NCBI RefSeq assembly: GCF_014696355.1
Contig: NZ_JACJQA010000008.1
Span: 89,105 to 153,104, forward strand
Source of the DNA: Pseudanabaena sp. FACHB-1998
GTDB taxonomy: Bacteria; Cyanobacteriota; Cyanobacteriia; Pseudanabaenales; Pseudanabaenaceae
Length of the DNA: 64,000 nucleotides
Reading direction: 5' to 3'
Below the pieces are notes generated by a model. The model worked only from the letters and a program-made list of their open reading frames with translations, was not told where the DNA came from and ran no database searches. The position numbers and the translations under genes are program-made. This document shows, one piece after another, positions 37,016-44,785 of this stretch. The first letter of the stretch is position 1; every line of letters begins with the position of its first letter.

Positions 37016-37056
37016 CAAAATTTTCGCAGTACTGCGAAAACTTTGTTATGTTGCAT
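37005..37056. repeat. Palindrome containing the glycosyltransferase stop
   Basis: Arms ATGCAACATAACAAAATTTT (with small differences) and complement, centre CGCAGTACTGCG. The TAA stop at 37013-37015 is within the left arm. It is the left boundary of the island that follows. Confidence 0.75.
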
Positions 37057-37058
37057 AT

Positions 37059-37166
37059 CCCACCCACGCCCAAAAATCTCCGCGATCGCCCACATCTCAC
37101 CGTCAGTCGTCATAAACTTATGATCCTTAGAGCTTTAAGGCGATCGTCATTTTCTAGCTCATATTC
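37059..37166 (-). pseudogene. Decayed copy of dnaE split-intein 3' segment (copy 3)
   Basis: On the minus strand, pieces read EYELENDDRLKA, then after a 2-bp frameshift [19 protein letters not shown], matching IntN residues about 58-94 of the live dnaE gene at 41771-42073. It has several substitutions as well as the frameshift and cannot be functional. It directly abuts the end of the PIN toxin relic. It is the most diverged and most distant of three copies. Confidence 0.8.
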
Positions 37167-37167
37167 A

Positions 37168-37430
37168 CTACAAGCTCAAATAATCTGATACAGAAATAAT
37201 TGCAATATCTTGAAATGGATTTAATACAAGTAAATCTTGATCGCTAGTGATGATGTAGTTAGCTTTGCCATTGACAGCCAGTTCTAGAAATTTGTCGTCT
37301 TTGCGATCGTGACAAGCTTTAATTTTTTGAACGATTTGCACATTTTCTACACTTGTCTTGGAGTAGATCCCTTAAATAGAGCAGCAGTTAAAATTACATT
37401 AGAGTCAAGGACTATCCTGATTTTACTCAT
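37168..37430 (-). pseudogene. PIN-domain toxin relic with internal deletion
   Basis: The start ATG overlaps the stop of the antitoxin gene (ATGAGTAA). The first 20 codons give a PIN-domain opening (IRIVLDSNVILTAALF with the first catalytic Asp). About seven codons later the frame hits a TAG. The C-terminal part of a PIN toxin then resumes in another frame (CHDRKDDKFLELAVNGKA, YIITSDQDLLVLNPF). The middle of the usual ~130-residue protein is missing, so the toxin is dead while its antitoxin remains intact. Confidence 0.8.
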
Positions 37431-37638
37431 TGATGATTGCCTGTAAAATCTCTGGAGTTAATCCATTAGATACAGCTTCATCACTAAGTCTATCCATTGT
37501 GTTTTGTAATTTACTGATTTTCAAGGCTTGTCTCATCCATTGATTGAGCCATGCTTGAATCTGTTGTTGTTGTTCTGGTTGTGAAGATTGAAATGCTTGG
37601 GCAATATCTTCATCTATTTGGATCGCGATCGTTTTCAT
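37423..37638 (-). CDS. Antitoxin of PIN module (orphaned)
   Basis: A small 71-residue protein, MKTIAIQIDEDIAQAFQ..., with an N-terminal ribbon-like strand and glutamine-rich helices, ending SNGLTPEILQAIINE. It resembles antitoxins paired with PIN-family toxins in cyanobacteria. ATG 37638 is preferred to the upstream GTG at 37653, and GTGAGGA lies before it as a ribosome site. Its stop overlaps the start of the broken PIN gene. Confidence 0.65.
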   Translation of the reverse strand: MKTIAIQIDEDIAQAFQSSQPEQQQQIQAWLNQWMRQALKISKLQNTMDRLSDEAVSNGLTPEILQAIINE

Positions 37639-37663
37639 GGTTTTTATCCTCACTCATTTAATT

Positions 37664-39634
37664 TTAAGAATTCTTGTTTTGGGTGATTATATGGTCAAAA
37701 ATCTTTTCACAGATAGCTTTCAAATCATCTGTCAAAGCCCATTCAAGATTTTTCATGATTTTGACAGCGTTATCACAGACTGTTCCTTTGTAATAGGATG
37801 TGAATGTTCCTGATTCTGCGGCGAAGAGTGAATTTGTTGATAATGGCAAAAGATTATCAAGATATGACCCGATAGGTGTGTCTAATCTTGCATAGTCTTG
37901 ATATTGGATGAGATCAGTATTGCCTCCATATTTTTTAAATTGTTTTGCAACAACTTGTCGAAGTACCTCAGCAGGAATCAGATTCTCAATTTCCTTTACA
38001 TGCAATGCAAGAAATCTATTTCCTAGCATTTCCTCATAAATTGCTTTGCGATTCCCTTTGATCTCAGAGCCAATATCACCATCAGCAATAAGAAAAGCTT
38101 GAGCGCAGATGTAACTAGCTTTCATGTTGTATGTATCATCGTCATCTGGATCGAAATTCCAGTGAGTTAAATTTGCACCTTGATATTCTACAAATGAGTA
38201 ATGGTAATCTTCTTTGAGTTTAATTAACTGCCTATATTTTTGAGGATCGCTACGCTCTAGCTCATCAATATATTTTTTCATATAAGCTTTGAGATATAGG
38301 CGATCTGTTATGCCTTCAACCCAAATTGTTGCATTGGTAATAAATACGGATGAATTTCTTACTCCTAAGTCAAGGAGTATCTGTCTATCGTGTGGTGAGG
38401 ATGGGCGAATATGATGCTGTGGCTTGGAATCTTCGTGTTTAGAGAAATGGAATACTGAGATATTGGCAAAGTCAATTGTCATATCTAAAAAATGATTTGA
38501 GTGGGAAGTGATGAAATATTGATGCTGATCATATTTTGATAACACTTCTAAGAATGATCGCTGCATTGATGGATGCATAAACATATCAGGCTCTTCTATA
38601 AAGAAAAGACACCTTGTTTCTTTTTCCATAAAAATATTAAAAGTACAAATAATTAGATTTTGTAAGCCGTCACCCAATTCATAAATAGGATACTGAGGCT
38701 CATTCCCAATTTTTATATGAACTACTTTTGGACTCTTCTCTTTTGGTATTAATGTAACTGGCTTGTTCTCAAAAAAATTAATTGACAAAAAGTCTTCAAA
38801 TTCTTTAACTAACTTTCTCTCATCAGGTTCACCAAGTAGTTTCTCTTTTAGTGTTTGATATAGTTCAAGCCCTGTGAATATTTTCATGTTCTGTGCTAGG
38901 GTATCTTTCTTAAAATAATCTTCCCTTGTTCTATCAGCGTATAAATTCAAATGCTGATTATCTATATTTAGAGGACGCATCCCTCTAAGTATAGGAATAT
39001 AGTATCGATTCTCATTATTTAAATTGTCATTCAATAAATCAATATTTAATTTTTTAAAATATGTAATAATATCATCAAATTCTTTGTTAAATTTATTAAC
39101 AACTTCGATAATTCCAAATATAGTGATTGCATCTCTACTACCAATAATTTCGTCATAAGTTCTATGAATTAATTGCTCATCTTTATAATTTATTTCAAAA
39201 TGCTGAGTAGGATATAAACCTTCAAATCTGTCCTTAAGATTAGAAAGATCATTTAATAGTTTAAATGCTATTTTAAATATTGGTTCTCTAGAACAAATAA
39301 AATCTTTGTTTTGAGAAGATAAAATTTCTTCGATATAATTAAATCCTATGCCTTCTACTGCAAATATACCGTCCTTAAAAGCATCTTTAAATTCATTATT
39401 AAACCTCTCAAGAAAATTGCAGAATTGTTTGTTAGAATATTTATTTGTGTTATACAAAAAGTCGGAGAGAGAAAATATTGATCTAAGTAGTCTACTTTTT
39501 CCACAATTATTTGTACCTATAAAAATATTTATTGAAGAGAGTAAAAAGGTTGATTTAGGCTCACCAACTAAATAGTTTAAAAATGGTTCTTCAGAAGGTA
39601 AAAGTATTTCAGTGTATTTAATCTTCTCTTCCAT
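37664..39634 (-). CDS. OLD-family ATPase/TOPRIM nuclease
   Basis: A 656-residue protein with an ABC-type AAA ATPase domain and a C-terminal TOPRIM domain. Walker A is GTNNCGKSRLL at residues 40-50, Walker B with adjacent Glu is CLFFIEEPDMFMHP near 340, and the His-switch is FITSHSNHFLD. TOPRIM begins near 436 with WVEGITDRLYLKAYM (catalytic Glu) and continues to FLIADGDIGSE near 516 (DxD). OLD nucleases include the P2 phage Old protein and GajA of the Gabija defence system. No UvrD-like helicase partner lies nearby, so it is a solitary OLD-type protein, probably in phage defence or DNA repair. The gene sits among TA modules. Confidence 0.82.
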   Translation of the reverse strand: MEEKIKYTEILLPSEEPFLNYLVGEPKSTFLLSSINIFIGTNNCGKSRLLRSIFSLSDFLYNTNKYSNKQFCNFLERFNNEFKDAFKDGIFAVEGIGFNYIEEILSSQNKDFICSREPIFKIAFKLLNDLSNLKDRFEGLYPTQHFEINYKDEQLIHRTYDEIIGSRDAITIFGIIEVVNKFNKEFDDIITYFKKLNIDLLNDNLNNENRYYIPILRGMRPLNIDNQHLNLYADRTREDYFKKDTLAQNMKIFTGLELYQTLKEKLLGEPDERKLVKEFEDFLSINFFENKPVTLIPKEKSPKVVHIKIGNEPQYPIYELGDGLQNLIICTFNIFMEKETRCLFFIEEPDMFMHPSMQRSFLEVLSKYDQHQYFITSHSNHFLDMTIDFANISVFHFSKHEDSKPQHHIRPSSPHDRQILLDLGVRNSSVFITNATIWVEGITDRLYLKAYMKKYIDELERSDPQKYRQLIKLKEDYHYSFVEYQGANLTHWNFDPDDDDTYNMKASYICAQAFLIADGDIGSEIKGNRKAIYEEMLGNRFLALHVKEIENLIPAEVLRQVVAKQFKKYGGNTDLIQYQDYARLDTPIGSYLDNLLPLSTNSLFAAESGTFTSYYKGTVCDNAVKIMKNLEWALTDDLKAICEKIFDHIITQNKNS

Positions 39635-39884
39635 AATTTTTTAGATAGCTTGGATAAGTTCCTGCACAGAAATTTATTGTCGGGTTACCTGTAGTCCAAT
39701 ATCAGATTTTTCAATAGTAACTTGCATCGCTTTTAATCGTTAACTATAGCTTGAAAAACTTATATGCTCTGATTTTACCTTAAAATAAGGGATCGCCCTG
39801 CCAATTTGGGATGATGGATATAGGCGATCACCATCTATGAACAAAATTATTGAGTTATGCTTATACAACAAAGAGGGTTAAGTT

Positions 39885-40130
39885 ATGACAATCAAAGAAC
39901 AACTGATCCGCGAAATCGAGCAAACACCTGAAGCATTACTAATCCAATTTATGCAAGTGTGGCGATCTATTAAGAAAACATCTAAAGTTAATCAATCACC
40001 CACCACAATCTCCGAATTTTTTCGACAATCTCCCCTTGCAGAACTTGCTGCCACTGGAGAGCTAGACCTTAGCAGAGATAAAAGTCTATCGCCTGATCGA
40101 TGGAGTTCTTTAAACTCTAGTTACTCGTAA
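39885..40130 (+). CDS. VapB-like antitoxin with altered C-terminus
   Basis: An 81-residue protein that starts MTIKEQLIREIEQTPEALL, as in DUF2281/VapB-like antitoxins, and contains FFRQSPLAELAATGELDLSR and SLSPDR, the usual end of this family. The last ten residues (WSSLNSSYS) are out of place and arise where a deletion joined the antitoxin to the tail of its toxin gene. Confidence 0.65.
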   Translation: MTIKEQLIREIEQTPEALLIQFMQVWRSIKKTSKVNQSPTTISEFFRQSPLAELAATGELDLSRDKSLSPDRWSSLNSSYS

Positions 40131-40185
40131 TGAAAAAGATTTTGCAGGGATAGAAATAACTATTGCGAATCCTTGGACTATTTAA
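40105..40185 (+). pseudogene. 3' remnant of a VapC (PIN) toxin
   Basis: In a frame different from the antitoxin, codons 40114-40185 read TLVTRNEKDFAGIEITIANPW and a stop. That is the typical C-terminus of VapC toxins. The first ~100 codons of the toxin are missing, so the module has lost its toxin by deletion. Confidence 0.75.
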
Positions 40186-40227
40186 AACAATCCATAGCGA
40201 TCGCCTTGATTACTCACAACTTAAACA

Positions 40228-40563
40228 CTAGGTTAATAACGCCTCAATTTTGCCGATAACTTCATCAATAATATTCTCAGAAGCCTTCTCAATAAAATCT
40301 ATCTTTCTCGCTTGCCAATCTAAACTCTTAATCTGATCAGCAAGAATCACTCCCTTAGTCTTTGTATCCATGAGTAGAACTTCAAACTTCCATCCCTTAG
40401 TTTTAGAAGTAATCGGACAAAGCAGAGCCAAGCTTGACCTTTGGTTATAAGCGATCGGCGAAATCACAAAAGCAGGACGATGCCCAGATTGTTCATGTCC
40501 CGCTTGTGGATCGAAATCTAGCCAAACAATATCACCTCGCTCTGGAATGTATAGCTTTACCAC
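40228..40563 (-). CDS. MazF/PemK-family endoribonuclease toxin
   Basis: A 111-residue toxin that in this family cuts mRNA at short motifs. Family motifs include PERGDIVWLDFDPQAGHEQS near the start (conserved Arg and GHEQ), RPAFVISP, and LLCPITSKTKGWKFEV. LADQIKSLDWQARK follows near 80. It overlaps the upstream antitoxin gene by 7 bp, so the two are translationally coupled. It appears intact. Confidence 0.88.
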   Translation of the reverse strand: MVKLYIPERGDIVWLDFDPQAGHEQSGHRPAFVISPIAYNQRSSLALLCPITSKTKGWKFEVLLMDTKTKGVILADQIKSLDWQARKIDFIEKASENIIDEVIGKIEALLT

Positions 40564-40799
40564 GCCTCATTCCCAACAGAAACACCTGTAGAAATTTCTG
40601 CATGGCGATGCTCAGAGGTCATGCCATCCAGTAATTCATCTAAGGTATATTTCTTACGCCGATGCGGTGTCAAAACAATCTTGCCATCAATAATATCAAT
40701 ACTGATTTCGCTTCCAGCTTGAATTTGAACCTGTTCAGCTATAGCTTGCGGAATGCGTATAGCCAAACTATTACCCCACTTAGCGATCGCGGCAGTCAT
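40557..40799 (-). CDS. MazE-family antitoxin
   Basis: An 80-residue AbrB/MazE fold DNA-binding protein: MTAAIAKWGNSLAIRIPQAIA, then GSEISIDIIDGKIVLTPHR. The C-terminal tail would wrap the toxin. ATG 40799 is chosen, with GAAGGTGA as ribosome site; the open frame extends to a TTG at 40814. It is the upstream partner of the MazF-like gene. Confidence 0.85.
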   Translation of the reverse strand: MTAAIAKWGNSLAIRIPQAIAEQVQIQAGSEISIDIIDGKIVLTPHRRKKYTLDELLDGMTSEHRHAEISTGVSVGNEAW

Positions 40800-40949
40800 A
40801 AAAATCACCTTCAATGTATCTATATTGTATCTACATTAGCTTAATTCACAGCTCATATCAGCATTATGTAGATATAAATTTACGATTTTCGGTTGATTTA
40901 AAGGCGATCGCCTTGCCAATTGGTGATGATGGTGTAGAGCGATCGCTTT

Positions 40950-41120
40950 TCAAGTTTGTTTTGCCACAACCACATCTAACCCGCGCTCAAAAATCTCATC
41001 GATCGCCAGCATCTCGCCATCAGTCGTCATGAACTTATGATCCTTAGTAGCTTTGATGCGATCGCCATTTTCTAATTCATATTCAAAAACTTCTTGCTGA
41101 CCGCGATCGTGCCATTTGGC
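40950..41120 (-). pseudogene. Displaced copy of dnaE split-intein 3' segment (copy 2)
   Basis: On the minus strand it reads [20 protein letters not shown] and onward to VVVAKQT and a stop, that is IntN residues 47-100 of the dnaE gene at 41771. About 123 bp are identical to the live copy, with only a few changes near each end. It has no start codon of its own and no extein. It abuts the RelE-like toxin stop codon and is in another frame. Confidence 0.9.
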
Positions 41121-41122
41121 GA

Positions 41123-41392
41123 TCACAAGTTACGATAGACTTCATCATCATTGCGTTTACCCACTCTAAAAATCCGAATTTCTCCATCTTCCAGAGTATA
41201 GAGAATCCGATACTCACCAGAATCGACACGATAACCATTAGGATAGCCTTTCAAAGCCTTACAGTCCTGTGGTTGAGGATTTTCTAGTAGGGCAAAAATC
41301 TTAGTTGCAATTTGTTTGAACTGTTTTGGTTGTAAATCAGCGAGGGATTTTTTCGCATCTCTAGCAAATTGCAATATGTAGCGATCGCTCAT
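41123..41392 (-). CDS. RelE/ParE-family toxin
   Basis: An 89-residue toxin of the RelE fold: [19 protein letters not shown], then [20 protein letters not shown] and [19 protein letters not shown]. These are standard RelE features (KL/G-YR-R-GEYRILY). It overlaps the antitoxin gene by 4 bp (ATGA). In its family it is a ribosome-dependent mRNA endonuclease. The last two codons and stop lie at the junction with intein copy 2. Confidence 0.88.
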   Translation of the reverse strand: MSDRYILQFARDAKKSLADLQPKQFKQIATKIFALLENPQPQDCKALKGYPNGYRVDSGEYRILYTLEDGEIRIFRVGKRNDDEVYRNL

Positions 41393-41685
41393 ACTTTTGC
41401 AAAATCTTCTAATCGAACCTCTACATTATGAGCAATATTGTGAGCTGAAATAACTTGCTCAAAGCCAAAAAACTCATCATTACTAGCAACAGCTTGTTTT
41501 AGAAGCTTGCTATCGATCGCATCTTCTAATGCCTCAAGCAAATTTACCAAATAGTCATAATGAATCATTGCCACCACAGGCTTACCTTCTGACTCAATCA
41601 CGATTTGAGTTTGGTGATCGCTTACCTCATGGACAAGTTTGGATAGCTCTGTGCCAATATTTCCTATTTGCAGAACATTAACCAT
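41389..41685 (-). CDS. Phd/YefM-type antitoxin
   Basis: A 98-residue antitoxin with the Phd/YefM pattern: LSKLVHEVSDHQTQIVIESE, GKPVVAMIHYDYLVNLLEALED. It is the upstream partner of the RelE-type toxin, with a 4-bp overlap. The pair appears intact and lies between the live dnaE 3' end and intein copy 2. Confidence 0.82.
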   Translation of the reverse strand: MVNVLQIGNIGTELSKLVHEVSDHQTQIVIESEGKPVVAMIHYDYLVNLLEALEDAIDSKLLKQAVASNDEFFGFEQVISAHNIAHNVEVRLEDFAKV

Positions 41686-41770
41686 TAGTTTTTAATCCCA
41701 AAGATTATATTCGTTTAGATATTATCATCTTACTTTAATTCAAGTTAAACCGCGATGTATGAATCGCCTT

Positions 41771-42073
41771 TCAAGTTTGTTTTGCCACCGCTAAATCTAA
41801 CCCGCGCTCAAAAATCTCATCGATCGCCAGCATCTCGCCATCAGTCGTCATGAACTTATGATCCTTAGTAGCTTTGATGCGATCGCCATTTTCTAATTCA
41901 TATTCAAAAACTTCTTGATTACCGCGATCGTGCCATTGAGCGATTGGTTGAGTATAGACAAATCCATTCTCATCAACACTGTAAACCTGACACTCAATTT
42001 GATGCTCTACGATTTTACCGATAGGCATTAAGCCAAATTCCACAGTTCGCACTAATGTATCGTAACTGAGACA
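41771..42073 (-). other. Split intein N-half (DnaE IntN), live copy
   Basis: A 100-residue intein half starting with the nucleophile Cys (CLSYDT) after AEY, with [46 protein letters not shown] and block B ATKDHKFM with the TxxH histidine. It ends [12 protein letters not shown]. Layout and length agree with the well-known Npu/Ssp DnaE inteins. Confidence 0.95.
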
Positions 42074-44371
42074 ATATTCTGCAAAAATCACCATCTGATC
42101 GAAGAGATCGTTAGAAATCTCAGACCTAATGCCATTCTTAGCACAACCATCAAGGAAAATAGAACGTTGTTTTTCCATTTCTTCAGGCTTCTTTTTACCC
42201 ATCGCCCGCCGCAATAAATCCGCCGCACCAAGGGAATATCCCGCCAGATCCTGAGCCATTTTCATGATTTGCTCTTGATAACAAAGCACTCCATAAGTGT
42301 TGTTCAGTATAGGTTCCAGCGTATGATGCTGATACTCGATCGCTTCTCGACCATGTTTACGATTAATGAACTTAGGAATTAGTCCTGCATCCAAAGGACC
42401 GGGACGATAGAGGGCAAGAATTGAAGAAATATCTTCAATATTGGAAGGCTTGAGATCCTTTACGATCTGTTTCATGCCTGAAGATTCTAATTGGAAGACA
42501 CCTTCAAGATCGCCTTTTTCCAATAGTTTATAGGTTTTTTGATTTGCCTCAGTGGACATGTCGGGGGCGATCGCATCGATATGAAAATTCGGATCTTGAT
42601 TGCCACGAATTAATGCACTCGTATGCTCAATCGTGGTTAAGTTCCGTAATCCCAAGAAGTCCATTTTTAATAGACCCAGAGATTCTAAATCTTCCATTGT
42701 GTATTGGGTGACGACTTGACCTTCATTACTGCGCTGCAATGGTACAACTTCATCAAGAGGAAATGGCGAAATCACCACACCTGCCGCATGGACTCCAGAG
42801 CTTTTGTTCACGCCTTCGATTCGCATTGCCATGTCTAGCCATTCAAAGACTTTAGGATCATTTTTATAGCGATCGCGAAACTCTGGAGCTGGCGATTCTT
42901 CGGAAATCATTACCTTTAATTTCGCAGGCTTACCACGCGAAACGGGAATCATTTTCGCCATCTTATCGGATTCGCTGTAGGACACATCTAGCACCCTTGC
43001 CACATCTTTGAGAACTGCTTTAGATGTCAGGCGGTTAAAAGTGACAATCTGGGCGACTCGTTCCTGTCCATAGCGTTGGGTAACATAATCAATCAACTCG
43101 CCACGGTGATCGATACAGAAGTCGGTATCAATATCAGGCATTGACTTCCGTTCAGGATTGAGAAATCTTTCAAATAGAAGTCCATGATGGATCGGATCAA
43201 TATTGGTAATTCCTAGCGAATAGGCAACCAGCGAACCTGCGGCACTACCACGCCCCGGCCCAACGGGAATCTGTTTATCTCTGGCGTATTTGATATAGTC
43301 CCACACCACAAGGAAGTAAGTAGCAAAGCCCATTTGCATGATGATTCCCAATTCAAACCGCAAGCGCTCTTGATAGTTTTGAGGGATTTCTGCATGGGTT
43401 TTGACATTAAACCTCTGGAGTAGTCCTTGCCATGTTACTTCTTCAAAATAAGTATCCGCAGTATGTCCTTCAGGAATCGGATAGTCCGCTGCGCGAGGAT
43501 CACGCATGAGGTCGTAGGGTTTGACTTTATTTGCCGCATGGAGAGTGTTTGCCAATGCCTCTTCAATTAAGTCATCTTCCAAATGATCGCGAAACAACTG
43601 TTTCATCTCGTCATAGGATTTGAGATATTCCATACCGCTATAACGGAGGCGCTTCTCGTCAGAAATCAGTTTTCCAGTTTGGATACAGAGCAATGCATCA
43701 TGGGCTTCCACATCGGAACAGGAAGTGAAGTGAGAGTCATTGGTGGCAATCACGCGAATATCTAATTCTTTTGCAATCTTGAAAATCTCCACATTCACAA
43801 TTCGATCTTCTTGATAGCCGTGATCTTGAATTTCCAAATAATAATCATCCCCAAAATGTTCTTTATACCAAGCCGCCACCCGTCGCGCTTCTTCATGATC
43901 GCCTTTCATGATCGCCTGTGGAACTTCTCCTGCTAAACATCCAGAAGTAAGTATCAATCCTTCTTTATATTGCAGAAGATAATCTTTACTGATACAAGGA
44001 CGGGCGAACATCCCTTTACCCTGAAAACCTTGTAAATGAGAAATAGAAGTTAGTTTGACGAGATTACGATAGCCCTGTGTATCTTTAGCGAGAACGCATT
44101 GATGATATTTTTTTCCTTCTTTGTCTCCTCTCTTATATTGTTTAGTAATGTCGCCATTCAAGACATACATTTCATTGCCAATAATTGGCTTAATCCCCTT
44201 AGATTTACAGGTTTTGATCAGCTCGATCGCCCCATACATGACTCCATGATCAGTCAAGGCGATCGCGGGCATTCCTAGTTCTACAGCGCGGCTAACTAGA
44301 TGGGGAATTTGGCTTGCCCCATCTAGCAAGCTATATTCAGTATGAACGTGCAGCCCAACAAATCCAGTCAT
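41771..44371 (-). CDS. dnaE: DNA polymerase III alpha, N-terminal half with split intein IntN
   Basis: The N-part of the split replicative polymerase. It has the PHP domain ([16 protein letters not shown]), the polymerase active site ([16 protein letters not shown]) and stops near extein residue 770 (IFAEY), directly followed by an intein N-half. In cyanobacteria a separate gene makes IntC plus the C-extein, and trans-splicing joins the two; that partner is not in this window. So the short length (about 866 residues) is normal and not a truncation. ATG 44371 ([10 protein letters not shown]) is chosen over an upstream ATG at 44389. Confidence 0.95.
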   Translation of the reverse strand: MTGFVGLHVHTEYSLLDGASQIPHLVSRAVELGMPAIALTDHGVMYGAIELIKTCKSKGIKPIIGNEMYVLNGDITKQYKRGDKEGKKYHQCVLAKDTQGYRNLVKLTSISHLQGFQGKGMFARPCISKDYLLQYKEGLILTSGCLAGEVPQAIMKGDHEEARRVAAWYKEHFGDDYYLEIQDHGYQEDRIVNVEIFKIAKELDIRVIATNDSHFTSCSDVEAHDALLCIQTGKLISDEKRLRYSGMEYLKSYDEMKQLFRDHLEDDLIEEALANTLHAANKVKPYDLMRDPRAADYPIPEGHTADTYFEEVTWQGLLQRFNVKTHAEIPQNYQERLRFELGIIMQMGFATYFLVVWDYIKYARDKQIPVGPGRGSAAGSLVAYSLGITNIDPIHHGLLFERFLNPERKSMPDIDTDFCIDHRGELIDYVTQRYGQERVAQIVTFNRLTSKAVLKDVARVLDVSYSESDKMAKMIPVSRGKPAKLKVMISEESPAPEFRDRYKNDPKVFEWLDMAMRIEGVNKSSGVHAAGVVISPFPLDEVVPLQRSNEGQVVTQYTMEDLESLGLLKMDFLGLRNLTTIEHTSALIRGNQDPNFHIDAIAPDMSTEANQKTYKLLEKGDLEGVFQLESSGMKQIVKDLKPSNIEDISSILALYRPGPLDAGLIPKFINRKHGREAIEYQHHTLEPILNNTYGVLCYQEQIMKMAQDLAGYSLGAADLLRRAMGKKKPEEMEKQRSIFLDGCAKNGIRSEISNDLFDQMVIFAEYCLSYDTLVRTVEFGLMPIGKIVEHQIECQVYSVDENGFVYTQPIAQWHDRGNQEVFEYELENGDRIKATKDHKFMTTDGEMLAIDEIFERGLDLAVAKQT

Positions 44372-44389
44372 AGCAATCTCTAACATCAA

Positions 44390-44561
44390 ATCTAGAACTA
44401 TAGATTAACATGGGTCTATAGCCGATCGCCTATCTAACTTGTCGCATTGCGCTCTAGGGTCGATAGGGGGCGATCGCCTATCTAAAAGATCTTGTAAAAT
44501 GTGACAGTTGATCTAAGCATTGATCGATTAATATCAATTCATAAAAGTGCATCAACACTTT
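44390..44561. other. Upstream region of dnaE
   Basis: Part of a ~395-bp gene-free stretch between divergent dnaE and polA. It contains several GCGATCGC octamers and CGATCGCCTATCTA repeated twice (near 44425 and 44472), presumably around the dnaE promoter. No gene is seen; the MITE-like copy C and a further inverted repeat fill the rest. Confidence 0.4.
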
Positions 44562-44674
44562 TATAGCTGGGATGATTTGCATTAGGACAAATCAAAACCT
44601 AAGAAGCGAGTGGCGGCGCTTCGCGCCGCCACTCGCTTTTGGTTTTGTGTTCTAACAAAATGGCAACAGCTATA
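44562..44674. repeat. MITE-like fold-back element (copy C)
   Basis: A 113-bp element: TATAGCTGGGATGATTTGCA, TTAGGACAAATCAAAACC, the central stem GAAGCGAGTGGCGGCG with complement around CTTCG, GTTTTGTGTTCTAACAAAA and TGGCAACAGCTATA. It lies in the dnaE-polA spacer. Confidence 0.75.
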
Positions 44675-44697
44675 TGAATTAAAAACCAAATCCCGTA

Positions 44698-44749
44698 AGG
44701 TTTTTCAAAACTAAAAAATAGCACCGCCATTTTTAATTTTGAAAAACCT
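44698..44749. repeat. Imperfect inverted repeat upstream of polA
   Basis: Arms AGGTTTTTCAAAACTAAAAA and the near-complement TTTTTAATTTTGAAAAACCT around GCACCGCCA. It lies about 35 bp upstream of the polA start, in its promoter or leader. Confidence 0.6.
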
Positions 44750-44785
44750 CAGACTAGCGATCGCCTAAATTTTAAAACGAGAATC

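Noticed and set aside
41771..44371. DnaE appears truncated at about 866 residues
   Set aside because: The end is a complete split-intein N-half beginning with Cys after AEY. Split dnaE is normal for cyanobacteria, so it is not a pseudogene.
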